DNA of 14,336 nt. Source: Comamonadaceae bacterium. Its GTDB lineage: Bacteria > Pseudomonadota > Gammaproteobacteria > Burkholderiales > Burkholderiaceae. The stretch covers positions 1-14,336 of the forward strand of contig CANNNH010000022.1 in assembly GCA_947505915.1 (NCBI GenBank), in the 5' to 3' direction. Shown here piece by piece: positions 7,835 to 14,336 of this stretch. The notes beneath the pieces are model-generated. The model was given only the letters and a program-made list of their open reading frames with translations. It searched no databases and was not told the origin of the DNA. Both the position numbers and the translations under genes were made by a program. How positions within the stretch are numbered: the stretch's first letter is position 1; every line of letters starts with the position of its first letter.

Positions 7835-8464
7835 ATGAGCTTGATTCCGAAAAAAGGCACCGTTTACGTTGTCGATGACGACGAAGGTGTGCGCGATTCC
7901 TTGCAGTGGCTTCTGGAAGGCAAAGACTACCGGGTGCGCTGCTATGACTCAGCAGAAACTTTTTTAAGCCGCTATGACCCCCGCGAAGTAGCCTGCCTGA
8001 TTGTTGACATCCGCATGGGTGGCATGACCGGGCTGGAGTTGCAAGACAGGCTGGTTGAGCGCAAGTCGCCACTGCCCATCGTTTTCATCACCGGTCATGG
8101 CGATGTGCCCATGGCGGTCAACACCATGAAAAAAGGCGCGATGGATTTCATCCAGAAGCCCTTTGAAGAAGATGCGCTGGTGAGCCTGGTTGAACGCATG
8201 CTGGACCAGGCCAAAGACGCCTTCACAGAACACCAACACTCAGCCAGTCGCGACGCCCTCCTCGCCAAACTCACCTCGCGTGAAGCCCAAGTACTCGAGC
8301 GCATTGTGGCCGGCCGGCTCAACAAGCAAATTGCCGACGACCTGGGTATCAGCATCAAGACGGTGGAGGCGCACCGCGCCAACATCATGGAAAAGCTGAA
8401 CGCCAACACCGTGGCCGATTTACTTAAAATTGCTTTGGGTTCCAGCACCGCACCCAAAAACTAA
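7835..8464 (+). CDS. FixJ/NarL-type response regulator, partner of the upstream kinase
   Basis: This is a DNA-binding response regulator of 209 residues. The receiver domain (about 8-122) has the acidic pocket VVDDDE (Asp14/Asp15), phospho-acceptor Asp58 in LIVDIRMGG, Thr86 in FITGHGD and Lys108 in FIQKPF, so all conserved catalytic positions are present. The LuxR-type helix-turn-helix covers about 136-200 (LTSREAQVL; NKQIADDLGISIKTVEAHRANIMEKL region). The organisation resembles FixJ, TtrR and DctR. It lies 16 bp after the kinase, with AAAGGA at 7824-7829 before the ATG, and almost certainly shares its transcript. A terminator follows. Its targets are not known; the aceE control region next to the kinase gene is the obvious one to test. 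Confidence 0.95.
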   Translation: MSLIPKKGTVYVVDDDEGVRDSLQWLLEGKDYRVRCYDSAETFLSRYDPREVACLIVDIRMGGMTGLELQDRLVERKSPLPIVFITGHGDVPMAVNTMKKGAMDFIQKPFEEDALVSLVERMLDQAKDAFTEHQHSASRDALLAKLTSREAQVLERIVAGRLNKQIADDLGISIKTVEAHRANIMEKLNANTVADLLKIALGSSTAPKN

Positions 8465-8491
8465 AGCCGGCGCATCGGCCAGTTTCAACAC

Positions 8492-8528
8492 AACGCCCGT
8501 GGCTTTCAAACTGCGGGCGTTTTAATTT
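8492..8528 (+). terminator. Rho-independent terminator after the response regulator
   Basis: AACGCCCG (8492-8499) pairs perfectly with CGGGCGTT (8514-8521) around a 14-nt loop, and a T-rich tail (TTTTAATTT, 8520-8528) follows. It lies 28 nt after the regulator stop and only 11 nt before the folD ATG, so it both ends the two-component operon and insulates folD. Confidence 0.8.
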
Positions 8529-8539
8529 AAAAACAAACA

Positions 8540-9400
8540 ATGACCGCACAACTTATTGACGGCAACGCACTTTCAGCCCAGCTGCGTGCCGACGTCGCAC
8601 GCCGTACCGCCGCGCTGCGCACCCGAGGTGTCACGCCGGGCCTGGCGGTGATTCTGGTTGGTGACAGCCCGGCCAGCCAGGTCTATGTGCGCAACAAGGT
8701 CAAAGCGTGTCAAGACAATGGTCTGCACTCGGTGCTCGAGCAATACCCCGCCACTTTGAGCGAAGCCGACCTGCTGGCCCGCGTTGAGGCCCTGAACCAG
8801 GACCCGGCCATCCACGGCATTCTGGTGCAGTTGCCGCTGCCAGCGCACATAGACGCGCAAAAAGTCATTGAAGCCATATCACCGGCCAAAGATGTGGACG
8901 GTTTTCATGTGGCCAGTGCCGGCGCCCTGATGGTCGGTCAGCCCGGCTTCTGGCCTTGCACGCCTTACGGCTGTATGAAGATGCTGGAGTCGCTCAACGG
9001 CGGCAAGGGCTACGACCTGCGCGGCAAACATGCCGTGGTGATCGGGCGCAGCAACATCGTCGGCAAACCCATGGCCTTGATGCTGCTGCAACAAAATGCC
9101 ACAGTGACCATCTGCCACAGCGGCACCGCCAACCTCAAAGCCATGACCTTGCAGGCCGACGTGATTGTGGCGGCTGTTGGCAAGCGCAATGTGCTGACGG
9201 CAGACATGGTCAAGCCGGGCGCGGTGGTGATTGACGTGGGCATGAACCGCAACGAAGAAGGCAAGCTCTGCGGCGATGTGGATTTTCCGGGCGTCAAAGA
9301 GGTGGCTGGCTACATCACCCCGGTGCCGGGCGGTGTCGGCCCCATGACCATCACCATGCTGCTGGTCAACACACTGCAAGCGGCCGAAAGCGCTGCCTGA
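8540..9400 (+). CDS. folD: Bifunctional methylenetetrahydrofolate dehydrogenase / methenyltetrahydrofolate cyclohydrolase
   Basis: FolD interconverts 5,10-methylene-, 5,10-methenyl- and 10-formyl-tetrahydrofolate with NADP+, supplying one-carbon units for purines, fMet-tRNA and other products. It is cytoplasmic. The 286 residues match the usual size of about 285. The catalytic YVRNK segment is at Tyr49-Lys53, and VQLPLP (96-101), KDVDGFH (117-123) and PCTPYG (139-144) line the folate site. GRSNIVGKP (169-177) is the nucleotide-binding signature, and [10 protein letters not shown] near the C-terminus is the second family signature. The ATG at 8540 is supported by the family N-terminus ([12 protein letters not shown]). 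The bases before it (AAAAACAAACA) contain no Shine-Dalgarno, and the preceding terminator is 11 nt away, so translation may be near-leaderless. It converges on the DUF4149 gene. Confidence 0.97.
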   Translation: MTAQLIDGNALSAQLRADVARRTAALRTRGVTPGLAVILVGDSPASQVYVRNKVKACQDNGLHSVLEQYPATLSEADLLARVEALNQDPAIHGILVQLPLPAHIDAQKVIEAISPAKDVDGFHVASAGALMVGQPGFWPCTPYGCMKMLESLNGGKGYDLRGKHAVVIGRSNIVGKPMALMLLQQNATVTICHSGTANLKAMTLQADVIVAAVGKRNVLTADMVKPGAVVIDVGMNRNEEGKLCGDVDFPGVKEVAGYITPVPGGVGPMTITMLLVNTLQAAESAA

Positions 9401-9409
9401 CAGAAGGAG

Positions 9410-9426
9410 CCCGGCTCAGTGCCGGG
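9410..9426. terminator. Hairpin at the folD / DUF4149 convergent junction
   Basis: CCCGGC (9410-9415) pairs with GCCGGG (9421-9426) around the 5-nt loop TCAGT. The loop contains the DUF4149 stop codon on the minus strand, and folD ends 10 nt before the stem. Neither side has a good T-run (minus side CTCCTTCT), so it may be a weak bidirectional terminator or a 3'-end stabilising hairpin. Confidence 0.45.
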
Positions 9427-9853
9427 AAGAAAGACGCCAGAGCGCCAGGCCCGCGCAGAGCCACTGCCCAAAGTACATGGCACTGCCCAAGCCGTGCCAC
9501 AAACGTAGGTCGCCGCCGCTGGCGCGGGCATTGACAATTTGGGCGGCTACGCCGAACTCAACCAGCAAGGCCAGCAACAAGCCGGCCACGGCCCAGGCCG
9601 TGACTTTGCGAGTATCGGCATGGGATTGAGTTGGCTCGTCGTCTTTGCGGTTCAACATCAGTAGCAGCAGCATGGTGCAAGCCACTGAAACCCAAGTTTG
9701 CGCAGAAAAGAGTTTGGCAGCCATGGCGCCGGCCTCGGCTGGCGTGCCCAGGTGCTTGAACAGCAGAGGCACCACCACAAAACCCAGGCCGCTCAGGCTG
9801 CCCCACCAAAGCGCTGCCAGAAAAACCGCTGCGCGCGCCTGAAAGGCCGGCAT
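9416..9853 (-). CDS. DUF4149-family membrane protein
   Basis: This is a small, probably inner-membrane protein of 145 residues with four hydrophobic stretches at about 8-30, 52-68, 84-107 and 119-140. They are joined by a charged loop (NRKDDEPTQSHADTRK, about 68-83). Size, four-helix layout and the N-terminal FLAALWWGSLSGLGFVVVPLLF pattern fit DUF4149 (TMEM205-like) proteins, whose function is unknown. I see no catalytic motif. The ATG overlaps the greA stop by one base (TGATG) and there is no clear Shine-Dalgarno, so translation probably depends on ribosomes finishing greA. The tail faces folD. I am confident that it is a real gene and moderately confident of the family. Confidence 0.85.
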   Translation of the reverse strand: MPAFQARAAVFLAALWWGSLSGLGFVVVPLLFKHLGTPAEAGAMAAKLFSAQTWVSVACTMLLLLMLNRKDDEPTQSHADTRKVTAWAVAGLLLALLVEFGVAAQIVNARASGGDLRLWHGLGSAMYFGQWLCAGLALWRLSSRH

Positions 9854-10329
9854 CAGATGTACTTGACCGCCATGATCTCGTAACGCTTGATACCGCCTGG
9901 TGCCACAACTTCTGCGGTTTCACCTTCGGACTTGCCGATCAATGCACGTGCTATCGGCGAGCTGATATTGATCAGCCCTTGCTTCAAATCAGCCTCGTCT
10001 TCTCCGACGATCTGGTAGGTCACCTTGTCGCCGGTGTCCTCGTCTTCCAGCGCCACGGTGGAGCCGAAAACAACCTTGCCATCTGCATCAACCGACTGCG
10101 GGTCAATGATGAGCGCGGCCGATAACTTGCCTTCAATTTCTTGAATCCGTCCTTCAATGAAACCTTGCCGGTCTTTGGCGGCGTCGTACTCGGCGTTTTC
10201 ACTCAAGTCACCTTGAGCGCGGGCCTCTGCAATGGCGCCAATCACCCACGGACGGTCTACCGTCTTGAGTTGATGCAACTCGGCTTTGAGTTTTTCTGCG
10301 CCGCGTTTGGTAATCGGTAAGGTGGTCAT
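9853..10329 (-). CDS. greA: Transcription elongation factor GreA
   Basis: GreA enters the RNA polymerase secondary channel and stimulates cleavage of backtracked transcripts. The 158 residues equal the E. coli length. The N-terminal coiled coil (about 1-75) carries the acidic tip [16 protein letters not shown] with Asp41 and Glu44. The C-terminal FKBP-like domain includes [16 protein letters not shown] and ends in YEIMAVKYI. An in-frame ATG at 10371 would add 14 residues, but the family N-terminus [14 protein letters not shown] and the ribosome site at 10340-10345 favour the ATG at 10329. It lies downstream of carB on the same strand, separated by a hairpin that may act on its leader, and its stop overlaps the next start (TGATG). 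Confidence 0.97.
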   Translation of the reverse strand: MTTLPITKRGAEKLKAELHQLKTVDRPWVIGAIAEARAQGDLSENAEYDAAKDRQGFIEGRIQEIEGKLSAALIIDPQSVDADGKVVFGSTVALEDEDTGDKVTYQIVGEDEADLKQGLINISSPIARALIGKSEGETAEVVAPGGIKRYEIMAVKYI

Positions 10330-10339
10330 CGGGATCTTG

Positions 10340-10345
10340 TCTCCT
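10340..10345 (-). promoter_or_regulatory. Ribosome binding site that sets the greA start
   Basis: AGGAGA on the minus strand lies about 10 nt before the ATG at 10329, a slightly long spacing. It sits inside the extra codons of the longer in-frame version, which argues against the ATG at 10371. It is 2-3 nt downstream of the T-rich tail of the leader hairpin. Confidence 0.7.
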
Positions 10346-10346
10346 G

Positions 10347-10381
10347 CAAAAGCGAAACCGCCGCCAGACAACTGGCGGCGG
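10347..10381 (-). terminator. Strong hairpin with T-rich tail between carB and greA
   Basis: On the minus strand, CCGCCGCCAG (10381-10372) pairs perfectly over 10 bp with CTGGCGGCGG (10367-10358) around loop TTGT. It is followed by TTTCGCTTTT (10357-10348). The stem is strong and the U-tract is interrupted, so termination may be partial. It could end the carAB transcript or act as an attenuator in the greA leader. The greA ribosome site begins right after the tail. Confidence 0.65.
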
Positions 10382-10385
10382 CGTA

Positions 10386-10391
10386 TTTATA
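10386..10391 (-). promoter_or_regulatory. Candidate -10 box for greA
   Basis: TATAAA on the minus strand (5/6 match to TATAAT) lies 5 nt upstream of the hairpin stem. No good -35 is present at normal spacing. If used, transcription would start about at the hairpin, so the first RNA made would be the hairpin itself. Low confidence. Confidence 0.25.
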
Positions 10392-10431
10392 GGATTGAGT
10401 TTAATGCAATTGCCCGGGAGCCATAAAAACC

Positions 10432-13400
10432 TCAAATGAGCTGTGCATGCATCTCTTGCAGGGACACCACACCGAGGTTGTCCATGTGCGCCATGCCCTG
10501 TACTGCAGCCTCGGCACCGGCAATGGTGGTGAAGGTGGTGACACGCGCCAGCAAGGCCGAGGTGCGGATCTGCCGCGAATCGGCAATCGCGTTGCGGCGC
10601 TCTTCCACGGTGTTGATGACCAGCACGATCTCGTTGTTTTTGATCATGTCCACCACATGCGGCCGGCCTTCAGTGACCTTGTTGACCACACCGCAGGTAA
10701 TGCCGGCTGCCTGAATGGCCGCGGCAGTTCCCTTGGTAGCGACCAAGTCAAACTTCATGTCAACCAGCGCACGCGCCACAGCCACAGCACGCGGCTTGTC
10801 GTTGTTCTTGACAGTGAGGAAGACTCGACCGGCGGTCGGCAGCTTGGTGCCCGCACCGAGCTGCGACTTGACAAAAGCTTCTCCAAAAGTCTTGCCCACG
10901 CCCATGACTTCGCCGGTGGATTTCATTTCAGGGCCGAGGATGGTGTCCACGCCGGGAAACTTCACGAACGGGAAGACGGCTTCTTTAACGCTGAAGTAAG
11001 GCGGGGTGACTTCTTGGGTGAAGCCTTGTCCCGCCAGCGTCTGGCCGACCATGCAGCGCGCCGCCACTTTGGCCAGCTGTATGCCCGTGGCCTTGCTGAC
11101 GAAAGGCACAGTGCGCGAAGCCCTTGGGTTGACCTCCAGCACGTAAATCACGTCCTGGCCGTCGATATTCTGAATGGCGAACTGCACGTTCATCAAACCG
11201 ACCACGTTCAGGGCCGCGGCCATAGCAGCTGTCTGACGCTTGATCTCGTTGACCGTGGCAGTGCTGAGCGAGTACGGCGGCAGGGAGCACGCCGAGTCGC
11301 CGCTGTGAACACCAGCTTGCTCAATGTGCTCCATCACGCCACCGATCAGCGTCTTGCCGGCCACATCGCGGATGCAGTCTACATCGCACTCGATGGCGTC
11401 GTTGAGGAAACGATCTAACAGCACCGGCGAGTCATGGCTGACCTTCACGGCTTCGCGCATGTAACGCTCCAGATCGCGCTGCTCGTGCACGATTTCCATG
11501 GCGCGGCCACCCAGCACATAGCTAGGGCGCACCACGAGTGGGTAACCGAGAGCGGCAGCTTTTTCAAGCGCCTCGGGTTCGGTACGGGCCGTCGCGTTGG
11601 GCGGCTGGCGCAGCTTGAGCTCATGCAAGAGCTTTTGAAAGCGTTCACGGTCTTCGGCCGCGTCGATCATGTCGGGCGAGGTGCCGATGATGGGCACGCC
11701 GTTGCGCTCGAGGTCCAGCGCCAGCTTCAAAGGCGTCTGACCGCCGTACTGCACGATCACGCCCAAGGGCTTTTCTTTGTCAACGATCTCCAGCACGTCT
11801 TCGAGCGTCAGCGGCTCGAAATACAAGCGGTCCGAGGTGTCGTAGTCGGTGGATACGGTTTCGGGGTTGCAGTTGACCATGATGGTCTCGTAACCGTCTT
11901 CGCGCATGGCCAGCGCCGCGTGCACGCAGCAGTAGTCGAACTCAATGCCCTGGCCGATGCGGTTCGGACCGCCGCCCAGCACCATGATCTTTTTCTTGTC
12001 GGTGGGCGCGGCTTCGCATTCGCTGCCTTCGGCCTCATAGGTCGAGTACATGTAGGCGGTGTTGGTGGCGAACTCGGCCGCGCAGGTGTCGACCCGTTTG
12101 TAAACCGGTCGTACACCGAGTGCCTTGCGCTTGTCGCGGATGGCGGTGTCTGTGGTTTTGAGCTGGCGTGCCAGGCGGCGATCTGAAAAACCTTTTTGCT
12201 TGAGAGCGCGCAAGGTGGGCGCATCAATCTGCTCCAGCGACATGGTTTCGAGTTCGAGCTCGACTTTGACGATCTGCTCAATTTGCACCAGAAACCAGGG
12301 ATCGATCTTGGTCAGCGCGAAAACCTCGTCCACGCTCATGCCCAGGGCAAAAGCATCGCCGACGTACCAGATGCGCTCGGGGCCGGGCGCACCCAACTCT
12401 TTTTCAAGCACTTCGCGGTCTTGCGTCTTCTCGTTCATGCCATCCACGCCGACTTCCAGGCCGCGCAGGGCTTTTTGGAACGATTCCTGGAAAGTCCGGC
12501 CCATGGCCATCACTTCACCGACCGATTTCATCTGCGTCGTCAGGCGCGAATCCGCAGTCGGGAACTTCTCAAACGCGAAACGCGGAATCTTGGTGACCAC
12601 GTAATCGATGCTGGGCTCGAAGCTGGCTGGCGTGGCACCGCCGGTGATGTCGTTGCGCAATTCATCGAGCGTGTAGCCGATGGCCAGTTTGGCCGCGACC
12701 TTGGCGATCGGGAAGCCTGTTGCCTTGGAGGCCAGGGCCGACGAACGCGAAACGCGTGGGTTCATCTCGATCACGACCATGCGGCCGTCCACCGGGTTGA
12801 TAGAGAACTGCACATTCGAGCCACCCGTATCGACACCGATTTCACGCAGCACAGCCAAACTGGCATTGCGCAGGATCTGGTATTCCTTGTCGGTCAGCGT
12901 TTGCGCCGGTGCCACCGTGATCGAATCGCCGGTGTGCACGCCCATCGGGTCCAGGTTTTCAATCGAGCAGACGATGATGCAGTTGTCCGCCTTGTCGCGC
13001 ACCACTTCCATCTCGTACTCTTTCCAGCCGAGCAGTGACTCTTCAATCAACAGCTCGTTGGTGGGCGAGGCTTCGAGGCCGCGCTTGCAAATCGTCTCAA
13101 ACTCTTCAGAGTTGTAGGCGATACCGCCGCCGGTGCCGCCCAGCGTAAAGCTGGGGCGGATGACGGTGGGAAAACCCAGTGTTTTTTGCACTGTCCAGGC
13201 CTCGTCCATGCTGTGGGCGATGCCGGAACGGGCCGAGCCCAGGCCGATCTTGGTCATCGCGTCCTTGAACTTGAGACGATCTTCGGCCTTGTCGATGGCC
13301 TCGGGCGTGGCGCCTATGAGTTCCACCTTGTATTTGTCGAGCACGCCGTGACGCCAAAGGTCCAGCGCGCAATTGAGCGCAGTCTGCCCGCCCATGGTCG

Positions 13401-13662
13401 GCAGGATAGCGTCGGGGCGCTCCTTGGCAATAATTTTCTCCACTGTCTGCCAGGTGATGGGCTCAATGTAGGTGACGTCGGCAGTCGCCGGGTCGGTCAT
13501 GATGGTGGCAGGGTTGCTGTTGATCAAGATGACCTTGTAACCCTCTTCGCGCAGCGCTTTACAGGCTTGCACGCCGGAGTAGTCGAACTCGCAGGCCTGG
13601 CCGATAATGATGGGGCCGGCCCCGATGATGAGGACCGATTGAATGTCTGTGCGCTTGGGCAT
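10432..13662 (-). CDS. carB: Carbamoyl-phosphate synthase large subunit
   Basis: CarB uses ammonia delivered from CarA, bicarbonate and two ATP to make carbamoyl phosphate, the shared precursor of arginine and pyrimidines. The 1076 residues match the family (E. coli 1073). Two homologous ATP-grasp halves are visible. The first opens with [21 protein letters not shown] near residue 10, the second with [21 protein letters not shown] near 560. The oligomerisation segment lies between them (about 405-555), and the C-terminal MGS-like regulatory domain (about 940-1076) includes [15 protein letters not shown] and [13 protein letters not shown]. The ATG at 13662 shares one base with the carA stop (TAATG) and has GGAG at 13670-13673 inside carA. 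In enterobacteria the MGS domain binds UMP and ornithine; that this applies here is inference. Confidence 0.98.
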   Translation of the reverse strand: MPKRTDIQSVLIIGAGPIIIGQACEFDYSGVQACKALREEGYKVILINSNPATIMTDPATADVTYIEPITWQTVEKIIAKERPDAILPTMGGQTALNCALDLWRHGVLDKYKVELIGATPEAIDKAEDRLKFKDAMTKIGLGSARSGIAHSMDEAWTVQKTLGFPTVIRPSFTLGGTGGGIAYNSEEFETICKRGLEASPTNELLIEESLLGWKEYEMEVVRDKADNCIIVCSIENLDPMGVHTGDSITVAPAQTLTDKEYQILRNASLAVLREIGVDTGGSNVQFSINPVDGRMVVIEMNPRVSRSSALASKATGFPIAKVAAKLAIGYTLDELRNDITGGATPASFEPSIDYVVTKIPRFAFEKFPTADSRLTTQMKSVGEVMAMGRTFQESFQKALRGLEVGVDGMNEKTQDREVLEKELGAPGPERIWYVGDAFALGMSVDEVFALTKIDPWFLVQIEQIVKVELELETMSLEQIDAPTLRALKQKGFSDRRLARQLKTTDTAIRDKRKALGVRPVYKRVDTCAAEFATNTAYMYSTYEAEGSECEAAPTDKKKIMVLGGGPNRIGQGIEFDYCCVHAALAMREDGYETIMVNCNPETVSTDYDTSDRLYFEPLTLEDVLEIVDKEKPLGVIVQYGGQTPLKLALDLERNGVPIIGTSPDMIDAAEDRERFQKLLHELKLRQPPNATARTEPEALEKAAALGYPLVVRPSYVLGGRAMEIVHEQRDLERYMREAVKVSHDSPVLLDRFLNDAIECDVDCIRDVAGKTLIGGVMEHIEQAGVHSGDSACSLPPYSLSTATVNEIKRQTAAMAAALNVVGLMNVQFAIQNIDGQDVIYVLEVNPRASRTVPFVSKATGIQLAKVAARCMVGQTLAGQGFTQEVTPPYFSVKEAVFPFVKFPGVDTILGPEMKSTGEVMGVGKTFGEAFVKSQLGAGTKLPTAGRVFLTVKNNDKPRAVAVARALVDMKFDLVATKGTAAAIQAAGITCGVVNKVTEGRPHVVDMIKNNEIVLVINTVEERRNAIADSRQIRTSALLARVTTFTTIAGAEAAVQGMAHMDNLGVVSLQEMHAQLI

Positions 13663-14336
13663 TATTGAACTCCGGCAGTCTGCGCTGCGGCCTCCATCAA
13701 CGCCGTGAAGCGGTCGAACAGGTAGGCGATGTCATGGGGGCCGGGCGAGGCTTCCGGGTGACCCTGAAAGCAAAACGCCGGCTTATCGGTGCGGGCCAGG
13801 CCCTGCAAAGTGCCGTCAAAAAGACTGATGTGGGTGGCACGTAAATTGGGGGGCAGAGATTTCTCATCCACCGCAAATCCGTGGTTCTGGCTGGTGATGC
13901 TGACGCGCCCGTTGTCCAGGTCTTTGACCGGGTGATTGGCGCCGTGGTGGCCGAACTTCATCTTGAAGGTCTTGGCACCACTGGCCAGCGCCATGATCTG
14001 GTGGCCCAGACAAATACCAAAAGTCGGAATGCCGGTCTCGATCAGCTCACGGGCTGCGGCAATGGCGTAGTCGCAAGGCTCAGGATCGCCGGGGCCGTTG
14101 GACAAAAAGATACCATCGGGCTTGAGTTTGAGCACCTCAGCGGCAGACGTCTGCGCCGGCACCACGGTGATGCGCGCGCCCCGCTCGGCGAGCATGCGAA
14201 GAATATTTTTCTTCACACCAAAGTCATAGGCGACCACATGGAACTTCGGCGCGCTTTGCACGCCGTAACCCGAGCCGAGCTTCCACTCTGTTTCGGTCCA
14301 TGCATACGGTTTTTGGACAGACACCACTTTGGCCAG
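13662..14336 (-). CDS. carA: Carbamoyl-phosphate synthase small (glutaminase) subunit, 5' end missing
   Basis: CarA hydrolyses glutamine and channels the ammonia to CarB. Only the last 224 residues are in the window; the start lies beyond the right edge (the family is about 380 residues). The visible part is the class I glutamine amidotransferase domain. It has [12 protein letters not shown], the nucleophile elbow [15 protein letters not shown] (Cys), [19 protein letters not shown], and [13 protein letters not shown], which supplies the His and Glu of the triad. The stop TAA overlaps the carB ATG by one base, so the two subunits are probably made at matched levels by translational coupling. 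The operon promoter and any pyrimidine/arginine control lie outside the window. Confidence 0.97.
   Translation of the reverse strand: MAKVVSVQKPYAWTETEWKLGSGYGVQSAPKFHVVAYDFGVKKNILRMLAERGARITVVPAQTSAAEVLKLKPDGIFLSNGPGDPEPCDYAIAAARELIETGIPTFGICLGHQIMALASGAKTFKMKFGHHGANHPVKDLDNGRVSITSQNHGFAVDEKSLPPNLRATHISLFDGTLQGLARTDKPAFCFQGHPEASPGPHDIAYLFDRFTALMEAAAQTAGVQ

Noticed and set aside
10330..10371. Upstream in-frame ATG at 10371 for greA
   Set aside because: The extra 14 residues are encoded by the hairpin and ribosome-site region, while the downstream ATG gives the exact 158-residue family length.
10447..13668. Several long plus-strand frames (about 160-323 codons) opposite carB
   Set aside because: They are shadow frames of a clearly conserved 1076-residue protein, with no ribosome sites or domain signatures.
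1..14336. CRISPR array, transposon, phage, tRNA or rRNA genes
   Set aside because: I found no regularly spaced repeats, transposase or integrase motifs, terminal repeats, tRNA-like folds or rRNA sequence on either strand by reading; a covariance-model scan was not possible.

Overview
The window looks like a GC-rich betaproteobacterial chromosome, most likely Burkholderiales and probably Comamonadaceae (Polaromonas/Rhodoferax-like). This rests on the protein sequences, on an E3 subunit carrying its own lipoyl domain, on a homodimeric-type aceE-aceF-lpd operon, and on a carA-carB-greA arrangement. The genus is inference. No rRNA, tRNA, CRISPR array, insertion sequence or phage gene was seen, and coding is dense and ordinary in composition.

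Left part (1-4973, minus strand): the pyruvate dehydrogenase operon, transcribed aceE (E1), aceF (E2), lpd (E3, cut by the left edge). Spacers are 38 and 30 bp and each gene has a purine-rich ribosome site. The three products form the complex that turns pyruvate into acetyl-CoA. The first 77 codons of aceF and lpd are diverged copies of one lipoyl domain.

Middle (4974-9400): a 262-bp AT-rich divergent control region separates aceE from a plus-strand two-component pair. The pair is a membrane PAS-PAS histidine kinase followed 16 bp later by a FixJ/NarL-type response regulator. The control region holds a near-perfect 17-bp dyad over a candidate aceE -10 box and an AT-only palindrome just before the aceE ribosome site. 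The regulator gene ends in a hairpin/T-run terminator. folD (one-carbon folate metabolism) starts only about a dozen bases beyond it, with no visible Shine-Dalgarno.

Right part (9410-14336, minus strand): carA (cut by the right edge) and carB make carbamoyl phosphate for arginine and pyrimidine synthesis. They are followed by greA (transcript cleavage factor) and a four-helix DUF4149 membrane protein, which faces folD tail to tail. carA/carB and greA/DUF4149 each overlap by one base. A strong hairpin with a T-rich tail sits between carB and greA, directly before the greA ribosome site, and may be a greA leader attenuator.

Most genes here are housekeeping genes and no clearly unknown defence, mobile or biosynthetic system was found. 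The parts most worth checking are regulatory: whether the two-component pair controls the divergent PDH operon, and how greA and folD are expressed through the hairpins at their 5' ends.
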